From an uncultured Alphaproteobacteria bacterium (GTDB taxonomy: Bacteria > Pseudomonadota > Alphaproteobacteria > HIMB59 > GCA-002718135): a stretch of DNA of 49,724 bases. The DNA lies in the NCBI GenBank assembly GCA_902538155.1, contig CACBDX010000005.1, positions 1 through 49,724 on the forward strand. The letters run 5' to 3'. A program made the translations under genes and the position numbers. Of the stretch, positions 38,410 to 48,431 are shown one piece after another. The notes under the pieces were generated by a model that made no database searches, was not told the DNA's origin, and worked only from the letters and a program-made list of their open reading frames with translations. Each line of letters begins with the position of its first letter. Positions within the stretch are counted from its first letter, which is position 1.

Positions 38410-39326
38410 TTTTGTTCTTCTAGATTTAAAATAGACCTAGCAAAGTTTTGAGAATTAAAGCTAACAAGGTCCTCAATACTTTCCCCAAGACCAACATAAC
38501 TTATAGGGATTTCAAATTTATTTGCAATTGAAATTAATGCTCCACCTTTTGCTGTTCCATCCAATTTAGTTATTATAAGACTTGATACATTAAGTTCATT
38601 GCCAAAGATTTCCACTTGCTTAATCATGTTCGAACCATTCGTGCCATCTAAAACTAACACAGTTTCAATATTAAAAGAGGAATTAACTTTTGAGATAACA
38701 TTCTTCAATTTAATTAGCTGATTAATGAGGTTAGTATTATTTGATAATCTTCCTGCAGTATCTATAAGTAAAAAATCATAATTTTCTTTTCCAAATTTTT
38801 CAGTTGCCTGATACGCTAAGCTTGCTGGATCTTGATTACTTTTTCCAGCGATAAAACCATTATTATTTTTTTTTGCCCAATTTTCCAACTGCTCAACAGC
38901 TGCTGCTCTAAATGTATCACAAGCCGCAATCAGAATTTTTTTATTTGATAAAATTTTATTTGCAATTTTACCAATAGTGGTTGTCTTTCCACTTCCATTT
39001 ACTCCAACAAATATTAATATTTTTTTTTCATCATTTTTTTCATTTATCAGAACATGTTCTCTTGGAATTAATATACTTTCTATATTTTGAGCTAAGATTT
39101 CTAGTACATTTTTAATTCCATCATTATTTGAAATTTTTATTTTTTTTATAGAATCTATTAGCTGATTTACAACATCCAAACTAATATCAGATGAAATAAG
39201 AACATTTTCTAATTCTTCTAAAGTTAAATCATCTATTTTTTTGTTTTTTAAAATCTCTACAATATTAAAAGAAAGTATATTTGAGGTTTTACTTAACTTA
39301 TCTTTAAATATTGAGAACAAACTCAT
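38406..39326 (-). CDS. ftsY: Signal recognition particle receptor FtsY
   Basis: FVGVNGSGKTTTIGKIA...AACDTFRAAAVEQLENWA...LLIDTAGR...ITKLDGTAKGGALISIA. Confidence 0.97.
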   Translation of the reverse strand: MSLFSIFKDKLSKTSNILSFNIVEILKNKKIDDLTLEELENVLISSDISLDVVNQLIDSIKKIKISNNDGIKNVLEILAQNIESILIPREHVLINEKNDEKKILIFVGVNGSGKTTTIGKIANKILSNKKILIAACDTFRAAAVEQLENWAKKNNNGFIAGKSNQDPASLAYQATEKFGKENYDFLLIDTAGRLSNNTNLINQLIKLKNVISKVNSSFNIETVLVLDGTNGSNMIKQVEIFGNELNVSSLIITKLDGTAKGGALISIANKFEIPISYVGLGESIEDLVSFNSQNFARSILNLEEQK

Positions 39327-40582
39327 GCTATTCTTGCTAATAACGTATCATTTTCTACGCCTGTGTATATACAGGAAATTATATTTCCCTCTTTAAACTC
39401 TTCTTCAAGTTTAACTTTTAAAAAATGCTGATCTTTTCCAAGTGAAAAATTTTCTTTTCTACTTTCAATTAAAATTTGTTCCTTCTTTCCAATATTTTTT
39501 TTTAAATGTTGTTTTAATTTTTCAATACCTTTTTCTCTAAGTCTTCTTGCTCTATCTTTGATAATATTTTTTTGAACTTGAGGCATTCTAGATGCAGGAG
39601 TGTTTTCTCTTGGTGAATAAGGAAAAATATGAAGATGAGTTAAATTACACTCATCAACTAGTTTAATTGAATCTTGAAACATTGTTTCTGTCTCTGTTGG
39701 AAAACCAGCAATTATATCAGCACCAAATGTTGCATCTTTCCTAATAGATAAAACTTTCTTACAAAAATTAATTGCCATTTCCCTTGAATGTCTTCTTTTC
39801 ATTCTTTTCAAAATTAAATTGTTTCCAGCTTGTAAACTTATATGAAAATGAGGCATCAATCTTTCGTCCTTTAAAACATCCCAAAAATCTTCGTCTATTT
39901 CAGCGCAGTCAATTGAAGACAAACGCAGCTGCCTTAATTCAGGTACTAATTTTAGAATTCTTTTAATTAAGTTAGAAAAAGTCGGTTTTGCTGGAAGATC
40001 TTTTCCATAATCAGTTATATCTACTCCTGTTAAGACTACTTCATTATATCCATTGCTAACAATTTTTTTTATTTTATTTACTATCTCTCCAGCAGGTACA
40101 CTTCTATTATTGCCCCTGCCAAATGGAATAATACAAAAAGTACAGCGATGGTTACAACCTTGTTGTATTTCAATATAAGCTCTCGATTTTCCTTCAAATT
40201 TTTCAATTGAATTAGGTACTGTTTTATTTTCTTCTAATATATTTCCTACTTTAAAATTTTTAGACTGATCAATATTTTTCCATGTTAAAGTTTCTAATTT
40301 TTCTGTATTCCCAATTACTGAGTCTACTTCTTTTAAATCTTTATATTTTAATGGATTGATTTGAGCCGCACATCCTGTAACTACTATTTTATTATTAGGA
40401 AAATTTTTTTTTGCCTTTCTAATTTCATAAGAAACTTTTTTCTCAGCTTCTTCAGTTACTGCACATGAATTTATGACTGTAACATTATTTAAATTATTTG
40501 TTTTAAGATGGTTTTTAATAATTTCACCTTCATAAATATTCAATCTACAACCTAGATTGATTACGTAGTTTTTATTTTTCAT
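39323..40582 (-). CDS. mtaB: tRNA t6A37 methylthiotransferase MtaB
   Basis: NLGCRLNIYEGE...INSCAVTEEAEKK...IQQGCNHRCTFCIIPFGRG radical-SAM motif. Confidence 0.93.
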   Translation of the reverse strand: MKNKNYVINLGCRLNIYEGEIIKNHLKTNNLNNVTVINSCAVTEEAEKKVSYEIRKAKKNFPNNKIVVTGCAAQINPLKYKDLKEVDSVIGNTEKLETLTWKNIDQSKNFKVGNILEENKTVPNSIEKFEGKSRAYIEIQQGCNHRCTFCIIPFGRGNNRSVPAGEIVNKIKKIVSNGYNEVVLTGVDITDYGKDLPAKPTFSNLIKRILKLVPELRQLRLSSIDCAEIDEDFWDVLKDERLMPHFHISLQAGNNLILKRMKRRHSREMAINFCKKVLSIRKDATFGADIIAGFPTETETMFQDSIKLVDECNLTHLHIFPYSPRENTPASRMPQVQKNIIKDRARRLREKGIEKLKQHLKKNIGKKEQILIESRKENFSLGKDQHFLKVKLEEEFKEGNIISCIYTGVENDTLLARIA

Positions 40583-40585
40583 AAA

Positions 40586-41404
40586 TTATATTTCTAAACT
40601 ACCTCGATAACTTATTTCTGCAGGTCCTGTCATAATAGTTTCATTATTAACTATATTTATGTGCAGTGATCCTTTTTCAAGTTTCACTTCAGCGTTATTT
40701 TCAATTAATCCTTTTTTCCACGCCGCATATACAGCCGCACAGGCACCACTACCACAAGCTAACGTGATTCCAACTCCACGCTCCCAAACTCTCATTTCAA
40801 TTAAATTTGAATTAATAACTTTAACTATTTCAACATTAGTTTTTTTTGGAAAGAGCTCATGATTTTCTATTTTAGGACCTATATTTTCAAGATCTGTATC
40901 TTTGATCGATTTCCCAAAAAAAACTACATGTGGATTACCTACATTAACAGCAACCCCATTACTATATCCATCAATTGAAATTGGTATATTCATTGTATCG
41001 ACTTCTTTACTTAAAGGAATTTTATCCCAAGTATTTTTTATTGATCCCATGTTGACACTTATATTGTTATCTATTTTTTTTGATTCTAATATACCTGCAT
41101 CAGATTGAATTTTTAAAATCTCTTTATTTGAATCTTCATCAAATAGTATTTTTGCCACACAGCGTGTTCCATTACCACAAGCTTCGGCTCTATCACCACC
41201 AGGATTAAAAATTTCAATTTCAGCATCAGTACTTTGATTACTTGTATTATTTATTGTGATTAATTGATCACATCCAGCTCCAGTTCTTCTGTCACTGAGT
41301 CTTTTAATAATATCTTCAGTAATTGCGATATTGTTAGACCTTTTGTCTATGATAACAAAATCGTTCCCTAGCCCATGCATCTTTATAAAGTTTAGTTTTT
41401 GCAT
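40586..41404 (-). CDS. dapF: Diaminopimelate epimerase
   Basis: MHGLGNDFVIID...GGDRAEACGNGTRCVA...ITLACGSGACAAVYAAW. Confidence 0.97.
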   Translation of the reverse strand: MQKLNFIKMHGLGNDFVIIDKRSNNIAITEDIIKRLSDRRTGAGCDQLITINNTSNQSTDAEIEIFNPGGDRAEACGNGTRCVAKILFDEDSNKEILKIQSDAGILESKKIDNNISVNMGSIKNTWDKIPLSKEVDTMNIPISIDGYSNGVAVNVGNPHVVFFGKSIKDTDLENIGPKIENHELFPKKTNVEIVKVINSNLIEMRVWERGVGITLACGSGACAAVYAAWKKGLIENNAEVKLEKGSLHINIVNNETIMTGPAEISYRGSLEI

Positions 41405-41500
41405 ATTTGTTTTATAACCTAATTTATCGATAAATCTCAGTAAATATGGGAAATTTAAGAATACTTGACTTTCAATTATTCAGCTAATAGAGGGTCACGA

Positions 41501-41581
41501 ACAAATCCTATATTTGTAAACGAATTGAGCTTGTTACAATTGTGATAGGTACTCTAGCCCACGAGTTTCGTGCCCTGGAGT
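41501..41581 (+). promoter_or_regulatory. Candidate structured leader RNA upstream of ffh
   Basis: ACAAAT-CCTAT-ATTTGT (41501-41517) and ACTCTAG-CC-CACGA-GTT-TCGTG-CC-CTGGAGT (41551-41581). Confidence 0.5.
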
Positions 41582-41601
41582 TAAAAGGCTATTGGAGATT
41601 T

Positions 41602-42966
41602 ATGTTTGATACACTGAACACAAAATTTGAAAAAATTGTTCAAAGTATTCGGGGTAAGGCTGTTATATCAGAAACAGATCTTGAAATTACATTACGTGAA
41701 ATTAGAATTGCTCTCTTAGAGGCAGATGTTTCCTTAGTTGTAGTAAAAGAATTTATAAATTCCATCAAGTCAAACATTTTAGGAAAAGAAATTCTCAAAT
41801 CTGTCAAGTCAGATCAAATGATCATAAAGCTTGTGCAAGATGAGCTTGTAAAAATTCTTGGATCAGAAAATAAATCTCTAAATTTATCTTCTTCTCAATT
41901 AACTAAAATATTATTTTGTGGATTACAAGGATCTGGTAAAACAACATCAATTGCCAAACTTTCCTATTTGTTAAAGAAGTCTTCAAAGAAAAAAATTTTA
42001 TTAGCATCAGCAGACATTTATCGACCAGCAGCACAAGAACAATTAAAAGTATTAGCTGAAGAAACTGGCTCAGATTTCTTTAGTCATAATCTATCATCAG
42101 TCAGTAATATTGTTGATGACTCTATAGACTATGCTCAAAAAAATTTATTTGATATTCTTATTTTAGATACTGCTGGACGACAAGTTGTAGATAAAAGGTT
42201 AATGAGTGAATTAATTGAAATTGAAAATAAGTTTAAACCTGACGAAACATTATTAGTAGCAGATGCTCTAACAGGACAAGACGCTGCAAATGTAGCTAAA
42301 AGTTTTAGTGATGCAATAAATATCACCGGATCAATTTTAACTCGAATAGATGGTGATAGCAGAGGTGGTGCAGCGCTATCAATTAAATCAATAACAAACT
42401 CTCCTATAAAATTTATAGGACTAGGTGAAAAAGTAGAAAATTTTGAACCTTTCCATCCTGAAAGAATTGCACAAAGAATTTTAGGTATGGGAGATATTGT
42501 ATCTCTTGTCGAAAAAGCTGCTGAAAATATTGATAAAGAAGAAATGGAAGATATGGCAAAAAAGATCGCTAAAGGAAAATTTGATCTTGAAGATTTTGCC
42601 AATCAATTAAAGCAAATGGGTAAAATGGGTGGAGTCTCCGGTTTACTTTCTATGATGCCAGGTGTTTCAAAGGCACAGAAGTTAATGGCAGAAAATAAAA
42701 TTTCTAATTCAATGATTGATAAACAAATAGCTATAATCAGTTCAATGACAAAAAAAGAAAGGGCTGATCCAGATATTATAAAGGCTTCACGTAAAATTAG
42801 AATTTCAAAAGGATCTGGAACAAAAGTTCAAGACGTTAACAGGTTATTAAAACAGTTTCTCCAATCACAAAAAATGATGAAGAGAATGAAATCAATGGGC
42901 AAAGGAGGAATTCCCAGTGATTTAATACAAAAATTACATGGAAATCTTCCTCCAAACATAAATTAG
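41602..42966 (+). CDS. ffh: Signal recognition particle protein Ffh
   Basis: MFDTLNTKFEKIVQSIRGKAVISETDLE...GLQGSGKTTSIAKL...DTAGRQVVDKRLM; GGAG RBS just upstream of ATG at 41602. Confidence 0.97.
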   Translation: MFDTLNTKFEKIVQSIRGKAVISETDLEITLREIRIALLEADVSLVVVKEFINSIKSNILGKEILKSVKSDQMIIKLVQDELVKILGSENKSLNLSSSQLTKILFCGLQGSGKTTSIAKLSYLLKKSSKKKILLASADIYRPAAQEQLKVLAEETGSDFFSHNLSSVSNIVDDSIDYAQKNLFDILILDTAGRQVVDKRLMSELIEIENKFKPDETLLVADALTGQDAANVAKSFSDAINITGSILTRIDGDSRGGAALSIKSITNSPIKFIGLGEKVENFEPFHPERIAQRILGMGDIVSLVEKAAENIDKEEMEDMAKKIAKGKFDLEDFANQLKQMGKMGGVSGLLSMMPGVSKAQKLMAENKISNSMIDKQIAIISSMTKKERADPDIIKASRKIRISKGSGTKVQDVNRLLKQFLQSQKMMKRMKSMGKGGIPSDLIQKLHGNLPPNIN

Positions 42967-42978
42967 AAAGGAAATAAA

Positions 42979-43491
42979 ATGCCAGTAAGAATAAGATTAT
43001 CAAGAGGTGGTGCAAAGAAAAGACCATTTTATAGAATAGTAGTTGCTGATTCTAGAAGAGCTAGAGATGGAAAATTTATAGATCAAATTGGAACTTATAA
43101 CCCAATGCTTCCAAAGGATAGCGCTGATAGAGTTAAAATGGATTTAGATAAGGCTAAGGAATGGATTGCAAAAGGAGCAAAACCATCAGATAGAATTTCA
43201 ATTTTTCTTAGCAATCTTGGTGTGATGGAAAAACCAGTTATTACTGAAAAAACAAAAAAACATCTACCTAAGAAAAAAGCACAGGAACGTTTAGCTGCTG
43301 CTAAAGAAAAAGAAGAAGCTGCGAAAGCTGCAGCAGAAGAACCAAAAGCAGAAGAAGCAGAAGCTAAGCCAGCTGAAGATGCACAACCTGCTGAAGAACC
43401 AAAAGCAGAAGAAGCAGAAACTAAGCCAGCTGAAGATGCACAACCTGCTGAAGAACCAAAAGCAGATGAAGCAGAAGCTAAAAAAGAATAA
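42979..43491 (+). CDS. rpsP: 30S ribosomal protein bS16 with Ala/Glu-rich C-terminal extension
   Basis: [43 protein letters not shown], then a repetitive [19 protein letters not shown] tail. Confidence 0.97.
   Translation: MPVRIRLSRGGAKKRPFYRIVVADSRRARDGKFIDQIGTYNPMLPKDSADRVKMDLDKAKEWIAKGAKPSDRISIFLSNLGVMEKPVITEKTKKHLPKKKAQERLAAAKEKEEAAKAAAEEPKAEEAEAKPAEDAQPAEEPKAEEAETKPAEDAQPAEEPKADEAEAKKE
43336..43491 (+). repeat. 57-bp (19-aa) in-frame tandem repeat within rpsP, about 2.7 copies
   Basis: Units start at 43336, 43393 and 43450 (gaagaaccaaaagcaga...), nearly identical. Confidence 0.9.
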
Positions 43492-43505
43492 AATCAATTT
43501 TTGCT

Positions 43506-44012
43506 TTGAGTAATAAAGATATTATTCTTGTTGGTCAGTTTGGATCTCCTTTAGGATTAAAAGGTGAAATAAAAGTTAATATGATGACTACCTCGTTTGA
43601 AGTTTTTAAAAATTTAAAAAACTATTATAATTTTGATGGTTCAGTTGCTTGGAATTTTAAAAATATTTTATTCAAAAATAATAAGTGTGTTGTTCAAGTT
43701 GAAAAATACTTTTCCAGAGAAGATGTTTTAGAGCTTAAAGGTCAAAAAATTTTTTCAAATAAGAAATTTTTTCCAAAAACAAAAGATAATGAGTTTTACA
43801 TAAACGATCTAATCGAATGCATGATTTTCTTGAAAGACAATACTAGTATTGGAAAAGTTTTAAGTGTCCAAAATTTTGGAGCAGGTGATTTATTAGAAGT
43901 CAAATATAATACCAAAATTACTCTTATACCTTTTGATAAAACAAATATTTTATCAGTTAATATTAATAAAAAAGAAATTATAGCTGATCCAATACCTGGT
44001 ATTCTTGATTAA
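43506..44012 (+). CDS. rimM: 16S rRNA processing protein RimM
   Basis: ILVGQFGSPLGLKGEIKVN...FYINDLIECMIF...LIPFDKTNILSVNINKKEIIADPIPGILD; TTG start. Confidence 0.93.
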   Translation: MSNKDIILVGQFGSPLGLKGEIKVNMMTTSFEVFKNLKNYYNFDGSVAWNFKNILFKNNKCVVQVEKYFSREDVLELKGQKIFSNKKFFPKTKDNEFYINDLIECMIFLKDNTSIGKVLSVQNFGAGDLLEVKYNTKITLIPFDKTNILSVNINKKEIIADPIPGILD

Positions 44013-44013
44013 A

Positions 44014-44712
44014 ATGAGAATAGTAATTTTAACCTGTTATCCTGAGATGTTCCCTGGTTCACTAGGATATTCTGTAATCGGAAATGCATTGAACAATAAA
44101 AAATTTTCTCTCGAGATAGTCAATCTACATAATTTTGGAATTGACAAAAGAGGAAGTGTTGATGATGAACCTTTTGGGGGAGGCCCTGGAATGGTTATTC
44201 GTCCAGATGTGATAGAAAAAGCATTAAATTCAATCACTTTCAAAACCGATAATTACTGCAAAATTTTTCTAACACCATCAGGTCAGAAATTATCTCAAGC
44301 CAAACTTAATAATCTATCAAAACATGATGAAATGCTTATTTTATGCGGTAGATTTGAAGGGGTTGACCAAAGAGCTATAGAAATTCTTGATTTTCAGGAA
44401 ATAAGTATCGGTGATTACGTCCTTTCTGGTGGTGAGATTGCTGCTCAGGTGTTAGTTGAAGGTTGTATTCGTCTCATTCCTGGAGTATTAGGGCAACCAC
44501 AAAGTTTATTAGAAGAATCTTTTTCTAATAATCTGCTTGAATATCCTCATTATACCAGACCACAAACCTGGGAAGATATTCAGGGAAATAAACATGAAGT
44601 TCCAGATGTTTTAACATCAGGTCATCATGAAAAAATTGATAAATGGAGAAAAGAAAAATCGGTTGAAAAAACTAAAGAATTAAGACCAGATCTTTATAAA
44701 AAGGAAATATAA
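44014..44712 (+). CDS. trmD: tRNA (guanine37-N1)-methyltransferase
   Basis: [19 protein letters not shown]...[16 protein letters not shown]...[14 protein letters not shown]...[16 protein letters not shown]; start set at ATG 44014. Confidence 0.96.
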   Translation: MRIVILTCYPEMFPGSLGYSVIGNALNNKKFSLEIVNLHNFGIDKRGSVDDEPFGGGPGMVIRPDVIEKALNSITFKTDNYCKIFLTPSGQKLSQAKLNNLSKHDEMLILCGRFEGVDQRAIEILDFQEISIGDYVLSGGEIAAQVLVEGCIRLIPGVLGQPQSLLEESFSNNLLEYPHYTRPQTWEDIQGNKHEVPDVLTSGHHEKIDKWRKEKSVEKTKELRPDLYKKEI

Positions 44713-44713
44713 A

Positions 44714-45319
44714 ATGAGTAATTTATTAGAGACATTTGAAAAACAACAGATTGAAAAGTTAACTTCAAAAAAAAGAGTTCCTGCTTTTCGTCCAGGTGAT
44801 ACTTTAAAAGTTACTGTAAGAATTACAGAGGGAAGTAAGTCGAGACTTCAAGCATTTGAAGGTATTTGTATTGCAAGAAAAAATAATTCAGTAAACTCTA
44901 ACTTTACTGTGAGAAAAATATCTCATGGAGAGGGTGTTGAAAGAGTATTCCCTTTATTCAGTCCATTAGTAGAAAAAATTGAAGTTGTTAGAAAAGGCGA
45001 TGTAAGAAGAGCTAAGCTATATTATCTAAGAGAATTATCAGGAAAGAAAGCAAGGATCGCAGATAAAGATAGAGGCGATGAAGCTGATCAATATGAATAT
45101 ATAGAGGAAGCTCCTCCGGTAGAAGAAACAAAAACTGCAGATACAAATACAAATGCTGCAGAGGAACCAAAAACTGAAGAGGCAGAAGCAAAACATGCAG
45201 AGACAAAAGCAGAAGAAGCAGAAGCCAAACCAGCAGAAGAATCTAAAGCAGAAGCTGCAGATGAGTCTAGTAAAGAAGAGGAAAAAGCAGCCGAGAATAA
45301 ATCGGATGACAATAAATAA
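44714..45319 (+). CDS. rplS: 50S ribosomal protein bL19 with acidic Ala/Glu/Lys-rich C-terminal extension
   Basis: [35 protein letters not shown]...[28 protein letters not shown], then a low-complexity tail. Confidence 0.97.
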   Translation: MSNLLETFEKQQIEKLTSKKRVPAFRPGDTLKVTVRITEGSKSRLQAFEGICIARKNNSVNSNFTVRKISHGEGVERVFPLFSPLVEKIEVVRKGDVRRAKLYYLRELSGKKARIADKDRGDEADQYEYIEEAPPVEETKTADTNTNAAEEPKTEEAEAKHAETKAEEAEAKPAEESKAEAADESSKEEEKAAENKSDDNK

Positions 45320-46709
45320 TCCTAAAACACTTTTTGACAAAATTTGGGAACATCATCTTGTCGATAGACAAGAAGATGGAACTTGTCTTATATATATTGA
45401 TAGACACCTTGTTCATGAAGTTACAAGTCCTCAAGCATTTGAAGGTTTGAGAAATAATAATCGTAAAGTTAGAAGACCCGAAAGTACTTTTGCTGTAGCT
45501 GATCATAATGTCCCAACTTCAGATAGATCTAAAGGTATAGAAAATAAAGAAAGTAGAATTCAGGTTGAAACACTAGAAAAAAATTGCAAAGATTTTGATG
45601 TTACACTTTTTCCACTATTAGATAGTAGACAAGGTATAGTTCATATAGTCGGACCAGAACAAGGTATTACTCAGCCAGGTATGACAATAGTTTGTGGTGA
45701 TAGCCATACAGCAACTCACGGAGCATTTGGTGCCTTAGCTTTTGGTATCGGCACAAGTGAAGTTGAACATGTATTAGCTACTCAGACCTTAATTCAAAAA
45801 CCTGCAAAGAATATGCGAATTTCTGTTGAAGGTAAGTTAAACTTAGGTGTTACAGCAAAAGATATTATTCTTCATATAATAGGAAAAATAGGAACGGCTG
45901 GTGGAACTGGTTATGTTATTGAATATGCTGGTAATGCAATTTCCTCTCTTTCTATGGAAGGAAGAATGACAATCTGCAATATGAGTATTGAAGCAGGTGC
46001 TAGAGCTGGTTTAATCGCTCCTGACGAAAAAACTTTTGAATATATTAAAGGTAGACCGTATGCTCCATCAGGAGATAATTGGAATAGAGCGGTAGAATTT
46101 TGGAAATCTCTTCCATCTGATAAGGGTGCAAAATATGATGAAGAAATTTTAATTAATGCTGAAGATATTTCACCACAAATTACTTGGGGCACAAGCCCAC
46201 AAGACGTAGTTGCTATAGATGGTATAGTTCCAAACCCACAAGAAGAGAGTAATCCGAATAGAAAGAGGGCTATGGAACGTTCTCTTGAATATATGGGTTT
46301 AGAACCCAAACAAGAAATACAAAAAATTAAAATTGATAAAGTGTTTATTGGCTCTTGCACTAATGGAAGAATTGAGGATTTAAGAGAAGTTGCTAAAATT
46401 GTAGAAGGCAAAAAAGTTTCTGTAGACTCAATGATCGTTCCTGGTTCAGGTCTAGTTAAAAAACAAGCTGAAGAAGAAGGTTTAGATAAAATTTTTATTG
46501 AAGCAGGATTTGATTGGAGAGAGCCAGGTTGTTCCATGTGTTTAGCTATGAATCCAGATCAATTAAAACCGCAAGAAAGATGTGCATCAACATCAAATAG
46601 AAATTTTGAAGGTAGACAAGGTAGAGAAGGTAGAACACATCTTGTTAGTCCTGCAATAGCTGCTGCCTCTGCAATCAAAGGTTCTTTTGCAACAGCAGAG
46701 GATTTATAA
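45306..46709 (+). CDS. leuC: 3-isopropylmalate dehydratase large subunit
   Basis: [49 protein letters not shown]; start at 45306, overlapping the rplS stop. Confidence 0.96.
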   Translation: MTINNPKTLFDKIWEHHLVDRQEDGTCLIYIDRHLVHEVTSPQAFEGLRNNNRKVRRPESTFAVADHNVPTSDRSKGIENKESRIQVETLEKNCKDFDVTLFPLLDSRQGIVHIVGPEQGITQPGMTIVCGDSHTATHGAFGALAFGIGTSEVEHVLATQTLIQKPAKNMRISVEGKLNLGVTAKDIILHIIGKIGTAGGTGYVIEYAGNAISSLSMEGRMTICNMSIEAGARAGLIAPDEKTFEYIKGRPYAPSGDNWNRAVEFWKSLPSDKGAKYDEEILINAEDISPQITWGTSPQDVVAIDGIVPNPQEESNPNRKRAMERSLEYMGLEPKQEIQKIKIDKVFIGSCTNGRIEDLREVAKIVEGKKVSVDSMIVPGSGLVKKQAEEEGLDKIFIEAGFDWREPGCSMCLAMNPDQLKPQERCASTSNRNFEGRQGREGRTHLVSPAIAAASAIKGSFATAEDL

Positions 46710-47312
46710 ATGGAATCATTTAAAACAATAATTGGTATCCCTGCACCACTACCAATGATTAATGTCGATACTGATATGATTATTCCAAAACAATTTTTGA
46801 AAACAATAAAGAGATCTGGTTTAGGAAAAAACTTATTTCATGAATTAAGATACGATATTCAAGGTAACATAAAGAATGATTTTATTCTAAACTGGGATCC
46901 TTATAAAACTTCAAAAATTTTAATTGCTGGGGCAAATTTTGGTTGTGGATCAAGTAGAGAGCATGCACCATGGTCACTTTTAGATTTTGGTTTTAAGTCA
47001 ATAATTGCACCAAGCTTCGCAGATATTTTCTATAATAATTGTTTTAAAAATGGAATACTACCAATTAAGTTAGATCAACAAAAGGTAGATATATTAATGA
47101 ATGAAGCAGAAAATAAAAATGATGTTTCAGTTGATTTAGAAAATCAAAAAATCACTTATCAAAATGATAAAACAATAGAATTTGAAATTGATGCATTTCG
47201 AAAAAAATGTTTGCTAGAGGGTTTGGATGATATTGGTTTGACGCTCCAAAAAAATAAAAAAATTGATGTTCACGAAGAAAAAATACACAGTATCCAACCT
47301 TGGATAGTGTAA
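46710..47312 (+). CDS. leuD: 3-isopropylmalate dehydratase small subunit
   Basis: DTDMIIPKQFLKTIKRSGLGKNLFHELRYD...AGANFGCGSSREHAPWSLLDFGFKSIIAPSFADIFYNNCFKNG. Confidence 0.96.
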   Translation: MESFKTIIGIPAPLPMINVDTDMIIPKQFLKTIKRSGLGKNLFHELRYDIQGNIKNDFILNWDPYKTSKILIAGANFGCGSSREHAPWSLLDFGFKSIIAPSFADIFYNNCFKNGILPIKLDQQKVDILMNEAENKNDVSVDLENQKITYQNDKTIEFEIDAFRKKCLLEGLDDIGLTLQKNKKIDVHEEKIHSIQPWIV

Positions 47313-47318
47313 TCAAAA

Positions 47319-48431
47319 ATGAGTAATAAAAAAATTTTAATTTTACCTGGTGATGGAATTGGCAACGAAGTTATGGCTGAGGTATTAAAAATAATTGATT
47401 GGATGGAAAAAACTAAATCTTTATCTTTTGATATTTCTGAAAGATTAGTTGGTGGTACGGCATACGATAAAGAAGGTAATTCTATAAGTGATGAAACAAT
47501 GCAATTAGCAATGGATTGTGATGCAGTATTATTTGGTGCGGTAGGAGGTGCCAAATGGGATAACGTAGAAAGAGATAAAAGACCTGAAGCAGCCTTATTA
47601 AGATTAAGAAAAGACCTAGATCTATTTGCTAATCTAAGACCAGCGGTTGTTTTAGATGCTCTTTCAGATTCATCATCTTTAAAATCTGATCTTGTTAAAG
47701 GATTAGATATTTTGATAATAAGAGAATTAACAAGTGGTGTATATTTTGGACAACCAAGGGGTATCTCAAAAATTAGTGATACTGAAAGTAAGGCAGTTGA
47801 TACTCAACTGTATACCACATCAGAAGTTAATAGAGTTTCACGAGTGGCATTTGATTTAGCAAAGTTGCGTAATAATAAAGTTACATCAGTAGAAAAATCA
47901 AATGTAATGGAAACAGGTTTATTTTGGAAACAAACCGTAACAGATTTACATAAAAAGGAATATTCCGATGTTAATTTAGAACACATGCTTGCAGATAATT
48001 GTGCAATGCAGTTAGTTCGTTATCCAAAACAATTTGATGTCATACTTACAGATAACTTATTTGGTGATCTTTTAAGTGATACTGCAGCTATGCTAACAGG
48101 ATCTTTAGGAATGCTCCCTTCAGCAGCTCTTGGACCAGTTAAAGAAAATGGAACTAGAGCAGCAATGTATGAGCCCGTTCATGGCAGTGCACCAGACATA
48201 GCTGGTCAATCTAAAGCGAACCCTTTAGCAATGATCATGAGCTTTGCTATGATGTTGAAATATAGTTTTGATATGCAAGAAGATAGTCAAATGATTGAGA
48301 AAGCTGTACAGAATGTACTACTAAAAGGTTTAAGAACAGCTGATATAAAAGATGGAGCAGAAAAAATTATCTCAACCCAAGAAATGGGCAATGCTGTAAT
48401 TGAAGAATTAAAAATTCTATCTGGAAATTAA
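47319..48431 (+). CDS. leuB: 3-isopropylmalate dehydrogenase
   Basis: [21 protein letters not shown]...GAVGGAKWD...[13 protein letters not shown]...[13 protein letters not shown]. Confidence 0.97.
   Translation: MSNKKILILPGDGIGNEVMAEVLKIIDWMEKTKSLSFDISERLVGGTAYDKEGNSISDETMQLAMDCDAVLFGAVGGAKWDNVERDKRPEAALLRLRKDLDLFANLRPAVVLDALSDSSSLKSDLVKGLDILIIRELTSGVYFGQPRGISKISDTESKAVDTQLYTTSEVNRVSRVAFDLAKLRNNKVTSVEKSNVMETGLFWKQTVTDLHKKEYSDVNLEHMLADNCAMQLVRYPKQFDVILTDNLFGDLLSDTAAMLTGSLGMLPSAALGPVKENGTRAAMYEPVHGSAPDIAGQSKANPLAMIMSFAMMLKYSFDMQEDSQMIEKAVQNVLLKGLRTADIKDGAEKIISTQEMGNAVIEELKILSGN

Noticed and set aside
41542-41601. GTG-started 20-aa N-terminal extension of Ffh in the ORF track
   Set aside because: It covers the leader hairpin and does not resemble Ffh N-termini; ATG 41602 has a GGAG RBS and starts with the conserved MFDTLNTKFEKIVQ.
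42135-42602. 155-aa antisense ORF within ffh
   Set aside because: Antisense to conserved coding sequence and probably a codon-bias artefact.
44005-44013. TTG start for trmD overlapping rimM
   Set aside because: ATG at 44014 gives the canonical TrmD N-terminus ([13 protein letters not shown]).
45153-45305. Extended leuC ORF overlapping rplS ([18 protein letters not shown]...)
   Set aside because: It is the alternate frame of the rplS low-complexity tail; homology to LeuC begins near 45306.
43291-45340. Antisense Cys/Phe- and Ser/Ala-rich ORFs opposite rpsP and rplS tails
   Set aside because: They mirror the repetitive GAA/GCA codons of the acidic tails.
45911-46537. 208-aa antisense ORF within leuC
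   Set aside because: Fully antisense to a clear conserved gene, with no RBS or recognisable domain.
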